Below, in pieces: positions 1 through 9,338 of a stretch of DNA of 27,692 nt (position 1 is the first letter of the stretch; each line of letters starts with the position of its first letter). The stretch comes from UBA961 sp049426725 (lineage in GTDB: Bacteria > Bacteroidota > Ignavibacteria > Kapaibacteriales > UBA961). The stretch is taken from the NCBI GenBank assembly GCA_049426725.1, contig JBMSYN010000023.1, positions 1 through 27,692 on the forward strand, given 5' to 3'. The notes below the pieces were generated by a model. That model ran no database searches and had not been told where the DNA came from. It saw only the letters and a program-made list of their open reading frames with translations. A program made the translations under genes and the position numbers.

Positions 1-1608
1 TATGAAGTAGAAGGAATGGAATATATTCCTCAAGAAGGTGGCGTCATCATTGTTGCAAATCATCCACTTGGTGGAATGGAAGGTGTCATGCTCGGATCTC
101 TGCTTGGAAAAAAAAGAAATGACTTTCGCATCATGGCAAATTCCCTTCTCGAGAGAATCCCGGAATTTCGAGAGACAATGATTTTCGTGAATCCATTTGG
201 CGGAAATGATGCCGTCAAACAAAATCTCAAAGGATTGAAAGAAGCAGTCCATTGGGTGAGAGAAGGTGGCATTTTGGGAATCTTCCCTGCAGGAGAAGTT
301 TCTCATTTTCAGCCCTCAATGGGTACAATCACAGATCCATATTGGAATTCAAATATAGTTCGCATTGCGAAAATGACGAATGCAACAATCATTCCGATGT
401 TCATTCATGGACATAATTCCATATTCTTTCAAGCATTGGGATTATTGCATCCACGATTGAGAACAGCATTGCTTCCAAGAGAATTTTTGCGTCAACAACA
501 CAATACAATATCTATAACCATTGGGAAGCCCATTCAAAAGCATTTAATCAATTCATTCATGAGTGAGTCGGATTGCACGAGATATATCAGACACAGAACA
601 TATCTTTTGCAATATCAACATGAAAGAAAAGACAAGCATACCTTTCAACATGCAGAAGCAATTGCGGATTCAGACAAACATTCATTGGAAATCGAAATTG
701 CCTCATTGAAAGAACAAGATATTCTTGCAGAATCCGGTGAATACACTGTCTATCTCACCAATGCAAAAAGTACACCAGGGATTTTGCGAGAGATTGGTAG
801 ATTGAGAGAACTAACATTTCGTGATATTGGAGGGGGCACGGGAAAAGCAATGGATCTTGACATGTTTGATGCTGAATATGATCATCTCATTCTGTATAAA
901 ACCGGAAGTGGCATCATTGGCGGATATCGCATAGGTAGAACAGATCACATGCAAACAGTATTTGGCAAACAAGGATTATATACCCAAACACTCTTCACAT
1001 ATTCTCAGGGATTCAAACAATATGTCCCCAAAGGTTTAGAATTGGGAAGAGCATTCATTTGCAAAGAATTTCAGCGATCATTCTTGCCATTGCAATTACT
1101 GTGGAAAGGTATTGGAACATATATTGCCAAGCATAAGGAATATCGTTATCTATTTGGATCGGTAAGCATAAGCAATAACTACACCCCATTTTCAAGACAA
1201 TTGATCGTGAATTATCTCAAACATCATTGTTTTGATTCCAATCTGGCTGAGCATATACAAGCCAAGAATAGGTTTATAAGTCCAAATTCAAAGCAATTAC
1301 AGCTTATACTCAACAATTATGGGGAGATTCCATCTGACATCGACTTATTGAACAGTATCATTATGGAAGTTGAGTCGGATGGGAAAGGAATTCCGATATT
1401 AATCAGACAATACATGAAACTCGGAGGGAAATTTTGTGGTTTTGGTATTGATCCTTCATTCAATGATGCCATTGATTGTTTAGTGATGATTGACATCATG
1501 AAAGGAGACAATACCATGTTGGAACGATATATTGGTGAAGATGCTCTAAAAGATCTGAGAAATTTCCATCTTTGTACTTCTTTCCAAACTCATTCACAGA
1601 ATTTATAG
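1..1608 (+). CDS. OlsF-like bifunctional acyltransferase (PlsC-type + OlsB-type GNAT), 5' truncated
   Basis: The reading frame is open from base 1, so the true start lies left of the window; 535 residues are visible. The N-terminal half is a lysophospholipid acyltransferase-like domain: an NHPLGGMEG block at about bases 58-84 (the NH-x-D/E acyltransferase motif) and FPAGE at 283-297. From about residue 240 onward it changes to an OlsB/hemolysin-type N-acyltransferase (GNAT-like) domain with the typical GREL-like start 'GRLRELTFRD' and the later 'LELGRAFI' and 'YLFGSVSIS' blocks. This order matches OlsF, known from Flavobacterium and Serratia, which makes ornithine lipids by N-acylating ornithine and then O-acylating the product at the inner membrane. 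The acidic residue of the first motif is Glu where Asp is usual. The exact lipid product is inferred. The peroxiredoxin gene starts 8 bases downstream. Confidence 0.75.
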   Translation, partial: YEVEGMEYIPQEGGVIIVANHPLGGMEGVMLGSLLGKKRNDFRIMANSLLERIPEFRETMIFVNPFGGNDAVKQNLKGLKEAVHWVREGGILGIFPAGEVSHFQPSMGTITDPYWNSNIVRIAKMTNATIIPMFIHGHNSIFFQALGLLHPRLRTALLPREFLRQQHNTISITIGKPIQKHLINSFMSESDCTRYIRHRTYLLQYQHERKDKHTFQHAEAIADSDKHSLEIEIASLKEQDILAESGEYTVYLTNAKSTPGILREIGRLRELTFRDIGGGTGKAMDLDMFDAEYDHLILYKTGSGIIGGYRIGRTDHMQTVFGKQGLYTQTLFTYSQGFKQYVPKGLELGRAFICKEFQRSFLPLQLLWKGIGTYIAKHKEYRYLFGSVSISNNYTPFSRQLIVNYLKHHCFDSNLAEHIQAKNRFISPNSKQLQLILNNYGEIPSDIDLLNSIIMEVESDGKGIPILIRQYMKLGGKFCGFGIDPSFNDAIDCLVMIDIMKGDNTMLERYIGEDALKDLRNFHLCTSFQTHSQNL

Positions 1609-1616
1609 AGGTTTTT

Positions 1617-2087
1617 ATGGCTCTCGCAGTTGGACAAACAGCTCCTGATTTCACTTTGGTCGACAATACTTTGACCCCTCATACTCTGAGCTCTTACAAA
1701 GGTCAATCAGTCATTCTTGCATTCTTCCCTGCCGCATTCACCGGTGTTTGCGAGAAAGAAATGTGTACATTCAGAGACAATCTTGGCACATTGCAATCAT
1801 CCAATGCAAGAATTTTTGGAGTCAGTGTTGACTTGCCTTTCAGTGCTGATGCATTTGCAAAGAAAAATGATCTCAATTTCCCCATTCTTTCAGACATGAA
1901 TCGTGAAGTGACCAAATCTTATGATGTTCTCTTCCCGAATCTTGCAAATGTTCAAGGCTTGGATGTTAGTGCCCGTGCAGTGTTTTTGATCGATGGCGAA
2001 GGTATCATCCGTTATGCGGAAGTCACTGCAAATCCAGGTGTTGAGCCAAGTTATGAAGCAGTTATGGCTGCAGCAGCTTCCCTCTAA
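1617..2087 (+). CDS. Peroxiredoxin (AhpE/Bcp-like, thioredoxin fold)
   Basis: 156 residues. Reduces hydrogen peroxide and organic peroxides in the cytoplasm through a reactive cysteine. The family motif P-x3-T-x2-C is present as PAAFTGVC, with the peroxidatic Cys at residue 45 and a second Cys at residue 50 that could act as resolving cysteine (C-x4-C, as in some Bcp/PrxQ proteins). The ATG at 1617 is chosen because AGAGG at 1607-1611 sits just upstream and the protein then begins MALAVGQTAPDF, as in relatives; a longer in-frame start at 1572 would lie inside the preceding gene. The Shine-Dalgarno overlaps the stop codon of the acyltransferase, so the two are probably co-transcribed and perhaps translationally coupled. 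A strong terminator follows. Confidence 0.9.
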   Translation: MALAVGQTAPDFTLVDNTLTPHTLSSYKGQSVILAFFPAAFTGVCEKEMCTFRDNLGTLQSSNARIFGVSVDLPFSADAFAKKNDLNFPILSDMNREVTKSYDVLFPNLANVQGLDVSARAVFLIDGEGIIRYAEVTANPGVEPSYEAVMAAAASL

Positions 2088-2106
2088 TCGAAAAAGTTAT
2101 CCACAT

Positions 2107-2139
2107 ACCCTTTCGGGACCATACCGAAAGGGTTTTTTT
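2107..2139 (+). terminator. Rho-independent terminator after the peroxiredoxin gene
   Basis: A perfect 10-bp stem (2107-2116 with 2124-2133), 7-base loop, followed by a run of seven T (2133-2139). It closes the acyltransferase-peroxiredoxin unit. Confidence 0.93.
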
Positions 2140-2185
2140 ATGCCAATTCCGTAGTTTTCGCACTTTACAATCACAAAGTCATATC

Positions 2186-2764
2186 ATGTCATTTACGAAA
2201 CTCATTATCGTACTCTTTGCATCCATTGCCCTCACTTCATGCCTTAAAGAAGAGAGGCGCAATCCGGAAGACACAAATCCACCTCAAAATCAAGAAGTGC
2301 AAGAGGTGCCTCAAACTACCACTCCCTTAGATATTGGATCAAAGGCGCCTGATTTCACTATGAATGACATCAATGGCAATTCTTTTACCTTATCGAGCTT
2401 GAAAGGCAAAGTGGTGATGATAGATTTTTGGGCAACTTGGTGTCCACCATGTGTGCGATCAATCCCTGAAGCCAAATCAATTTGGAATGCCTTCAAAAAG
2501 CAAGACTTTGTATTGCTTGGAATTTCATTGGACAAAGACCTAGCAGTTTGGAGTAATTATGTGAAAGAACAAAACATGAATTGGACTCATGTTGCCGATG
2601 GGTTATTCTGGGATAATGCTGCGGCTGTTCAATATGGTGTCGGCTCAATTCCAAGTGTGTGGATTTTGGACAAAGAAGGCACCATCATATTGAAGGATGT
2701 AAATCCCTTGGCAGAGAGCGAGAAAATTCGTTCCACCATTGCCGGATTGCTGAATAAAAAATAG
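2186..2764 (+). CDS. TlpA/ResA-like thiol-disulfide oxidoreductase lipoprotein
   Basis: 192 residues. The N-terminus is a lipoprotein signal: a hydrophobic stretch ending in the lipobox LTSC with Cys19 as lipid anchor, then a charged, proline-rich linker to about residue 48. The rest is a thioredoxin-fold redoxin domain beginning 'GSKAPDFTMND' with the active site WCPPC (Cys86, Cys89) and a later cis-Pro segment 'GVGSIPSVWI'. Proteins of this family reduce or exchange disulfides on the periplasmic face, often for cytochrome c maturation or oxidative stress defence; the partner cannot be told from the context. No strong Shine-Dalgarno precedes the ATG. It stands alone between a terminator and lpdA 66 bases downstream. 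Confidence 0.9.
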   Translation: MSFTKLIIVLFASIALTSCLKEERRNPEDTNPPQNQEVQEVPQTTTPLDIGSKAPDFTMNDINGNSFTLSSLKGKVVMIDFWATWCPPCVRSIPEAKSIWNAFKKQDFVLLGISLDKDLAVWSNYVKEQNMNWTHVADGLFWDNAAAVQYGVGSIPSVWILDKEGTIILKDVNPLAESEKIRSTIAGLLNKK

Positions 2765-2830
2765 TCGTCAAAACGGTATATTTACTGTCATTTTATAGAA
2801 ACTCATCAGAATTATCATATAGGATTCACC

Positions 2831-4237
2831 ATGGCACAACATGAATGCGACCTCGTTGTCGTTGGAAGCGGTCCCGGCGGTTATGTCGCCGCAATCCGCG
2901 CATCTCAATTAGGTCTCAAAACCATATGCGTTGAAAAGGACAAACTTGGCGGTGTATGTTTGAATGTTGGTTGTATTCCAAGCAAGTCATTGCTCAAGAA
3001 TGCAGAATACATGAACTTCTTCAAACATGCAGATGAGTTTGGTTTTAAGTTTGATAATTTCAATGCTGATTTTTCACGGGCAATTGACAGAAGTCGTGAA
3101 GTTGCAGATAAGATGTCAAATGGTGTAAGCTTCTTGTTCAAGAAAAACAAAGTACAACAAGTGAAAGGTCATGGCATCGTTCATTCACGCTCAAAAGTTG
3201 AAGTTCGCGATCCGGCCACGAATGCTATCACTGATACGATTTCATGCAAAAATGTGATTATCGCAACCGGTGCACGCACACGCATGTTCCCTTTTATCGA
3301 AGTTGATCACAAACATGTATGGACTTCCACCGATGCAATATTCCAAAGAAATTCTCCGGGTTCACTTATCGTGATTGGCGCAGGGGCAATTGGAGTAGAG
3401 CTTGCATATTTTTATAATGCCTATGGTGCGAATGTGACCATCGTGGAAATGATGCCAAATATCGTACCTGTTGAAGACATCGATGTATCCAAAGAATTGG
3501 AAAAGAATTTCAAGAAATCCGGCATCAATATTCTCACGGAAACTCGCGTTGTTTCTGCAAAGCCAACCAAGAAAGGCGTTGAAGTTCTTGTGGAGAAAAA
3601 AGATGGAACACAAGAAAAACTCATTGCAGATCGTGCGCTGAATGCAGTTGGTGTACAAGCAAATATTGAAGGCATCGGTCTTGAACAACTTGGCGTCAAA
3701 ATGGAAAAGGGTTGGATCGTGGTTGATAAATTCCTTCGCACAAATGTAGAGGGCGTCTATGCAATTGGCGATGTTGCCGGTCCACCATGGTTAGCCCATA
3801 AAGCTTCAGCAGAAGCAATTGTATGTGCTGAATTCATAGCAGGACATGAAACTCATGGCGTTGATTATAACAATATACCCGGTTGTACATATTGCAATCC
3901 TCAAGTAGCAAGTGTTGGCTTGACAGAAGCAAAAGCAAGAGAAGCCGGTTATGAACTGAAGATTGGCAAATTCCCATTCACAGCATCCGGAAAGGCTCAT
4001 GGCATCGGGAAAACAGCCGGTTTTGTAAAACTCATTTTTGATGCGAAATATGGTGAATTGCTTGGCGCACACATGATTGGTCCGGATGTCACTGAAATGA
4101 TCGCAGAGCTTGGTCTTGCTCGCTCTCTCGAAGCGACCGGCCCAACATTGTTCCGAACAATTCATGCTCACCCAACACTCTCAGAAGCCGTTATGGAAGC
4201 GGCAGCAGGAGCATGGGGCGAAGCGGTAAATTTCTAA
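2831..4237 (+). CDS. lpdA: Dihydrolipoyl dehydrogenase (E3)
   Basis: 468 residues, the usual length. This FAD enzyme reoxidises the dihydrolipoyl group of the 2-oxoacid dehydrogenase complexes and the glycine cleavage system and reduces NAD+. Visible features: N-terminal FAD-binding GSGPGG (12-17), the redox-active disulfide in CLNVGC (Cys43, Cys48) followed by IPSK, the NAD-binding GAGAIGVE in the middle, the second FAD contact 'VYAIGDVAG', and the C-terminal interface motif HAHPTLSE with catalytic His447 and Glu452. AGGA stands 7 bases before the ATG. No E1 or E2 subunit gene is next to it, so which complex it serves is open; a single shared E3 is common. A strong terminator follows. Confidence 0.97.
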   Translation: MAQHECDLVVVGSGPGGYVAAIRASQLGLKTICVEKDKLGGVCLNVGCIPSKSLLKNAEYMNFFKHADEFGFKFDNFNADFSRAIDRSREVADKMSNGVSFLFKKNKVQQVKGHGIVHSRSKVEVRDPATNAITDTISCKNVIIATGARTRMFPFIEVDHKHVWTSTDAIFQRNSPGSLIVIGAGAIGVELAYFYNAYGANVTIVEMMPNIVPVEDIDVSKELEKNFKKSGINILTETRVVSAKPTKKGVEVLVEKKDGTQEKLIADRALNAVGVQANIEGIGLEQLGVKMEKGWIVVDKFLRTNVEGVYAIGDVAGPPWLAHKASAEAIVCAEFIAGHETHGVDYNNIPGCTYCNPQVASVGLTEAKAREAGYELKIGKFPFTASGKAHGIGKTAGFVKLIFDAKYGELLGAHMIGPDVTEMIAELGLARSLEATGPTLFRTIHAHPTLSEAVMEAAAGAWGEAVNF

Positions 4238-4256
4238 ATAGCATCGCGAAACACGC

Positions 4257-4287
4257 AAAGGTGTCTGAATTTCAGACACCTTTTTTT
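4257..4287 (+). terminator. Rho-independent terminator after lpdA
   Basis: Perfect 12-bp stem (4257-4268 with 4272-4283), 3-base loop and seven T at 4281-4287. Confidence 0.93.
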
Positions 4288-4338
4288 ATGTGCACTATAA
4301 ACTCTGTAGTTTGAGCTATACTCTCAAATGGCAATTCA

Positions 4339-7300
4339 ATGATTAATCAGGAATTCACTCAACATATTACTTCGTTGCTAGATTCACTGCCTTCACTTCA
4401 GGAAAATCAGGCAACAGCGGAAGTACAAGAATATTCCGATCTTCTTCATGAAGTGATAGCTCTTGCTTTGAGTTCAGAATTGCAATTATTCAGTTCGCAT
4501 TATGCCGAATGGGTCTATCTCACTCAGAAATACCCACATTGTAAACAAGCATCGAGTTTGTACAAAAGATGTATCGCGCTTATCAACTCTTCAGATTCGC
4601 AGAGATATTCATCTGATATTCAATCCTTGTGTAAACAAATCCTTTCCATTCTTGCGGGTATTTCCATTCCCACTGATGCAGTCGATGTTCATGAAGAAAA
4701 CAGCGAAAAAACAACAGCAAAAATATTCCGAGGCATCATAGAATCTTGGCATGTGGATGAAACATATCTTTTCATTCACTGCATAAACATGAATCAAGAG
4801 CAAGTGATATGTAGAATTGACCATGATCACTCCACCTTCAAAACACTTTGGAAAGGTGCAACGATTCATATCACTGATTATACAATTGACATTGATTCAG
4901 ATCAGTATGTTTCGACCGCAGAATCATTGTGCATCATGGAACCCGACATATTGCATACAGCAACCGATATCGCTGAATGTGCGACTAATTGTGATCATGT
5001 TTCAATTGGCTCAATGTTCATCCGAAAATTTTCCAAAAAAGAATCAGGAATTCCTTTGCTTGCCGGAATCATTGTTGGAAATTGGCTCGATAAATCAATC
5101 GCAGGACATACCATTGAAATTGAGTCAATCATAGATGCAACATTGCACTCCATGCCTTTACAAGCTTTGAATGCTCTTCGAAATGATGATGACTTCATCA
5201 AATTGAAAGAACTTTGCTCTACATTAAAAGATGCACTCGAGCCAGTCATGGATTCATTTGATGCTCCAACAATATCAACCGAAGCAGCTTTTCTTGCACC
5301 AATCTATGGTTTGCTTGGGAGACTTGACATCCTCATGGAATATGAGGATCCAATGCTAAAAACTGTCATTGAATTAAAATCAGGAAATGCTCCAACAGCC
5401 GGAATGCCTGTTCAATTCAAAGGTTTAACATTACCCATGGGAGCATGGAAGAATCATGTTCTTCAAGTTGCTTGTTATAATCTTCTGCTTGATGCCGCAT
5501 TTCCCGGGAGAACCGGTGATAGTAGATTGCTGTATCCCAAAGATCCTCTGCATCCGATTCGGAATGTGATCAATAATCACATTGCAAAAAGAGAAGCAAT
5601 GCGCATTCGCAATGCCATCGTTTCTCTCGAGCATGATATCATTCATAGAAAATTTGCATCATTCACAGAACTCTTTTCAGATTCTGAGATTCGTGAAATG
5701 ACGCCATTCACTAGAGATGAAATCATGCAATTCAAGGAGCGCTTTCATAAGCTCGACAAAACATCAATGCTCTATGTTCTTGCCACAATGTCCTTCATAC
5801 TAAGGGAACAACATACTGCTCGATTGGGAACGGGAAAGAATCCCGGCTTATCTTCTTTATGGCAGTATACAATAGATGAAAAACAAAGGAAACTCTTAGC
5901 AATAGGTTATCTCACAATTGATATTGAAGCTTCAGATTTTGATTCATTTCATTTGCATTTGCGTCCAAGCAATCGCTCACAAAGCATGTCATCATTGAGA
6001 GTTGGTGATATCATCCTCTTTATGCCTCATGATGCATTATCACAGCATGGACACATTCTTGGTCATATACACAAAGCATCCATTCGCTCAATTTCACATG
6101 ATGGAATTATCATCAGTTTGCGAAACAAGTTTTCCCACAAAGAACAATTCTTAAGTGAGTCCATGTATTGGTGTATAGAATCTGATTCTGCAAATGAATC
6201 TTTGCATTCAAGTCTATTGCGATCTCTTGGGGATGTAATGCGATCTGACACGGATAAAAGACATCGCATACTTGGTTTGACAAGACCACGAAAAGGTGAG
6301 CTCTTTCAAGGTCAGATTCCTGAGTTTCTTCATCCCTCACAAAAGGAACTATTACGAAAGATTCTTTCAAGCAAAGATTATTTCTTATTGCAGGGTCCAC
6401 CCGGTACAGGAAAAACATCAGCAATGATTCGCTCCATTGTTGAATGTCTGATGAATGAAAATCATGAACGTATCATGCTTCTTGCATTTACGAATAGAGC
6501 AGTTGATGAACTTTGTGCTGCGATTGATTCGCTTCATCTATCTTTCATTCGACTGGGGAGTAAGCATGCAACGGCATTCCCGGCTTCATCTTTGCAGCAC
6601 CTTTCTGAATCAATGACACTTGAAGAGTTACGGAGAGAACTGCAAAACTCTCGCATCATTGTTTCAACTGTAGCTTCCTTGCATACCCATGCTGAGATAC
6701 ATCAATGGTTTACGACGACAACCATGATCATCGATGAAGCATCTCAATTACTTGAACCGCAGTTAACAGGCATTCTCATGCATACGGAAAGATTCATACT
6801 CATCGGAGATGAACGACAATTACCAGCAGTCATTACACAAGATATTCAAGGAACCACGCTCAATAATCCCCTCTTTAAAGACATCGAATTGTCTGATTTT
6901 CGACATTCATTATTTGAAAGACTTCTTACACTGTGCATGAAGCATGGCGATACCCATGCATATGGCATGTTGACAATTCAGGCAAGAATGCATGCTGAGA
7001 TTTCATCAATCGTAAGCGCAATGCATTATGGAAATCGTTTGCAGAGCATGAATAAATGGCAGATTGAAAAGGAGGATGTACCATTGACAGAATATCCTCG
7101 ATTGACTTGGATAGCCACTCAAGCTGAGCAGCAATACAAAATACATCACGGTGAAGCTGAATTGGCGATTGCTTTGTCTTGTGAAGCTTTGAATAGAAAA
7201 ACCGTGAAACAAGTTGGAATCATCACGCCTTTTCGATCTCAAATTGCATTGATTCAGTCTTTGATATCCGATGAATACAAAGAATTCATAACCGTTGATA

Positions 7301-7542
7301 CAGTAGAACGCTTTCAAGGGAGCGAGAGAGAGCTCATCATCATTTCACTTGCAATACATAGTCCATTTCATGCGAAGGGAATTGAATCACTTGCAGAGAT
7401 TGAGGGAGAGATCATAGATAGGAAATTGAATGTTGCCTTAACCCGGGCAAAGAAACAATGCATCATATTGGGATGCCCTGAGGCATTGCGAGTTGATTCT
7501 CCCTATGCACGATTATACGAACGATTATCTCAGAAACATTAG
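4339..7542 (+). CDS. Dna2-like PD-(D/E)XK nuclease fused to UPF1-like superfamily 1 helicase
   Basis: 1067 residues. Residues 1 to about 180 are not recognised. From about 200 a Dna2/Cas4/RecB-type nuclease follows: EPD at 201-203 and 'TATDIAE' resemble the Dna2 N-terminal nuclease block, GRLD gives Asp330, ELK gives Glu345 and Lys347, and Gln376/Tyr380 form the Q-x3-Y motif, so the catalytic set looks complete. The helicase half has Walker A GPPGTGKT (686-693), Walker B DEAS (799-802), 'RFQGSE' near 991 and 'VALTRAKK' (1032-1039), the DNA2/UPF1/SMUBP2 pattern. Dna2 normally holds an Fe-S cluster with three cysteines after Q-x3-Y; none is seen there, though Cys214 and Cys218 lie before the nuclease core. 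Probable role: cleavage and unwinding of branched or single-stranded DNA in repair or replication. It is monocistronic and ends overlapping the convergent yggS by 4 bases. Confidence 0.87.
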   Translation: MINQEFTQHITSLLDSLPSLQENQATAEVQEYSDLLHEVIALALSSELQLFSSHYAEWVYLTQKYPHCKQASSLYKRCIALINSSDSQRYSSDIQSLCKQILSILAGISIPTDAVDVHEENSEKTTAKIFRGIIESWHVDETYLFIHCINMNQEQVICRIDHDHSTFKTLWKGATIHITDYTIDIDSDQYVSTAESLCIMEPDILHTATDIAECATNCDHVSIGSMFIRKFSKKESGIPLLAGIIVGNWLDKSIAGHTIEIESIIDATLHSMPLQALNALRNDDDFIKLKELCSTLKDALEPVMDSFDAPTISTEAAFLAPIYGLLGRLDILMEYEDPMLKTVIELKSGNAPTAGMPVQFKGLTLPMGAWKNHVLQVACYNLLLDAAFPGRTGDSRLLYPKDPLHPIRNVINNHIAKREAMRIRNAIVSLEHDIIHRKFASFTELFSDSEIREMTPFTRDEIMQFKERFHKLDKTSMLYVLATMSFILREQHTARLGTGKNPGLSSLWQYTIDEKQRKLLAIGYLTIDIEASDFDSFHLHLRPSNRSQSMSSLRVGDIILFMPHDALSQHGHILGHIHKASIRSISHDGIIISLRNKFSHKEQFLSESMYWCIESDSANESLHSSLLRSLGDVMRSDTDKRHRILGLTRPRKGELFQGQIPEFLHPSQKELLRKILSSKDYFLLQGPPGTGKTSAMIRSIVECLMNENHERIMLLAFTNRAVDELCAAIDSLHLSFIRLGSKHATAFPASSLQHLSESMTLEELRRELQNSRIIVSTVASLHTHAEIHQWFTTTTMIIDEASQLLEPQLTGILMHTERFILIGDERQLPAVITQDIQGTTLNNPLFKDIELSDFRHSLFERLLTLCMKHGDTHAYGMLTIQARMHAEISSIVSAMHYGNRLQSMNKWQIEKEDVPLTEYPRLTWIATQAEQQYKIHHGEAELAIALSCEALNRKTVKQVGIITPFRSQIALIQSLISDEYKEFITVDTVERFQGSERELIIISLAIHSPFHAKGIESLAEIEGEIIDRKLNVALTRAKKQCIILGCPEALRVDSPYARLYERLSQKH

Positions 7543-8249
7543 TATGGTCTTTCCCCAAAAATTGCAGTACCAATACGCACATGCGTTGCCCCCTCTTTTA
7601 TAGCAATCTCAAAATCATCGCTCATTCCCATTGATAGAATATTCCAATCTTCCGGTGTAGGCATTAAGTGCTTCAACCGTTCATGGGTCTTGCGTAATAG
7701 TGAAAATTCTTTCGACAATTGCGTAATATCTTCCGTTGCGGTCGGAATCGTCATAAGCCCCCGAAACGATATATGCTTTTGCTGCAAAATGAATTCAATA
7801 TAGTCATCAATTTCATCAGGATGAATTCCTGATTTAGATGTCTCGCCGGATGTGTTTATTTGCACCAGAACATTTGTCATCACATCATGTTTCGCAGACA
7901 AGCGATTGATTTCTTCTGCAACTGATTCCGTGGAACAAGAATGAATGAGTGTGGCATGTGGAATTACATATTTTACTTTATTCGATTGCAATGACCCAAT
8001 GAAATGCCATTCCGGATGGAATCTCCCATTCTCGGCTTCTTGAATTTTATCTCTGAATTCTTGCGCATAATTCTCCCCAAATACATGGGCTCCCGCTTCA
8101 AATACTTCTTTTACTCGATCAAGAGAATGCATTTTGGAAACAGCCACTATGGTTATCTCACTTTTTTCTCTTCCACAAGAAATTGCTGCTTTATGAACAT
8201 CATGTTCAACTTGTTTCCATCGTTCACCGATGGATTGCAATGTTGACAT
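7539..8249 (-). CDS. yggS: YggS/PLPBP family pyridoxal phosphate homeostasis protein
   Basis: 236 residues, the usual size. Single-domain alanine-racemase-like TIM barrel that binds pyridoxal 5'-phosphate and buffers its free level; no enzymatic activity is known for the family. The PLP-binding lysine is Lys39 in VAVSKMHS. Other family blocks present are 'FGENYAQEF', 'WHFIGSLQSNK', 'INTSGETSKSG', 'RGLMTIP' and the C-terminal 'LSMGMSDDFEIAI' and 'VRIGTAIFG'. It starts one base after the stop of the lytic transglycosylase gene, so the two form an operon. Its stop overlaps the stop of the convergent helicase gene. Confidence 0.96.
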   Translation of the reverse strand: MSTLQSIGERWKQVEHDVHKAAISCGREKSEITIVAVSKMHSLDRVKEVFEAGAHVFGENYAQEFRDKIQEAENGRFHPEWHFIGSLQSNKVKYVIPHATLIHSCSTESVAEEINRLSAKHDVMTNVLVQINTSGETSKSGIHPDEIDDYIEFILQQKHISFRGLMTIPTATEDITQLSKEFSLLRKTHERLKHLMPTPEDWNILSMGMSDDFEIAIKEGATHVRIGTAIFGERPY

Positions 8250-8250
8250 T

Positions 8251-9243
8251 TCACAAACCCTCTTTAATTTTTCGAGCCAAAGTCAGAACAGCGTTGACAT
8301 AGTCATTGCTATTATTATAATGATATACCGCCTTTTCATGATCCTTTTGAGTCGGACCCCACCCATTCGTTTTTAAATAATTTGCAATGCTATGTATTGC
8401 ATCTTGATGTGAGAATAAATCTCTGTCGCCATCATTGTCGCCATCAACAGACCAACGTATATAACTCGACGGAAGAAATTGACTCCAGCCGAATGCCCCC
8501 GCTGTAGAGCCATAAAGTGAGGTATAGTCTTTGTGATATACTCTTCTCAGTGTATCAAGTGCCAGAATCTCTCCAAAAGCCCATTTTGCTTTCTTATTGG
8601 CTCTTGCTAAGATACGCTTATCCAAAGAATCAAGTTCTGATGGATCAGGCGGAGGATTTTCAGATCTCAATGCTTGTTTATTTCTTTCAATATTTTCTGG
8701 CTCAGCTGCTAGTGCTATTGTAAAAAACACGCTGGGTACATAATATTTGCCAGTATAGGAACCAAACTTTGTTTCAACCCACAAAATGGAAGTGATTACT
8801 TCTGCAGGAACATCATATTTCTTCTCAGCTGCCTTCAATACAGATTCATGCTGTTTGTAAAAAGCAATGGAAGATAAAATCGCCTTGGGAGAATAATTAT
8901 GCGAATAGTCAACCTTTTTTCGAAATCCGGTGACATTGATTTTCACCAATGACTCTTCGAATTGCAATTTGGGATCACTTAGAAATGTGATAAGCACGGT
9001 TGTATCCATTCCCGCATCCAATAGTGGGTCTATCAAAGGCGCAAATGGAGAAGTCATCAAATCGGGATGATTGAGCAAAAATGCAGAGCGTTCTGCCATT
9101 TTCTTTGCTGAACCTGATAACTCAGCAGGTTCCGACATAGGTTCCGATGAGCGACAACCATGGAAAAACAACATGATCATCAAAATGGTAACCATGTAAG
9201 CCATGGTTGATATGACTCTACTTCCCATCACAGTATGCTGCAT
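8251..9243 (-). CDS. MltB-type lytic murein transglycosylase, probable lipoprotein
   Basis: 330 residues from the ATG at 9243, chosen because GGAG lies 7 bases upstream; extending further upstream would run through the tRNA gene. Cleaves the glycan strand of peptidoglycan to 1,6-anhydromuropeptides in the periplasm. A hydrophobic N-terminal stretch ends in FHGC (Cys30), a slightly off-consensus lipobox. The catalytic glutamate is probably Glu157 in 'ILWVETKFG'; the second family block 'GAFGWSQFLPSSY' followed by an Asp-rich 'DGDNDGDRDLF' and 'IANYLKTNGW' is characteristic of MltB. It is the first gene of a pair with yggS and lies just behind the tRNA-Glu terminator. Confidence 0.92.
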   Translation of the reverse strand: MQHTVMGSRVISTMAYMVTILMIMLFFHGCRSSEPMSEPAELSGSAKKMAERSAFLLNHPDLMTSPFAPLIDPLLDAGMDTTVLITFLSDPKLQFEESLVKINVTGFRKKVDYSHNYSPKAILSSIAFYKQHESVLKAAEKKYDVPAEVITSILWVETKFGSYTGKYYVPSVFFTIALAAEPENIERNKQALRSENPPPDPSELDSLDKRILARANKKAKWAFGEILALDTLRRVYHKDYTSLYGSTAGAFGWSQFLPSSYIRWSVDGDNDGDRDLFSHQDAIHSIANYLKTNGWGPTQKDHEKAVYHYNNSNDYVNAVLTLARKIKEGL

Positions 9244-9304
9244 CTTTAAACTCCGATTTCTTACCTTCTTACAAGCAATAGAAGTGCCAAGCAGAGATAT
9301 ATTC

Positions 9305-9333
9305 AAAAAAAAAGGCATCGAAAATCGATGCCT
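9305..9333 (-). terminator. Rho-independent terminator of the tRNA-Glu gene
   Basis: On the minus strand a perfect 9-bp stem (9333-9325 with 9321-9313) with a 3-base loop, followed by a U tract read from the A run at 9305-9313. It begins 5 bases after the tRNA 3' end. Confidence 0.92.
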
Positions 9334-9338
9334 AAGAG

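Noticed and set aside
3806..4171. 121-codon open frame on the minus strand opposite lpdA
   Set aside because: Antisense shadow of a fully conserved enzyme; Cys- and Phe-rich composition typical of such frames.
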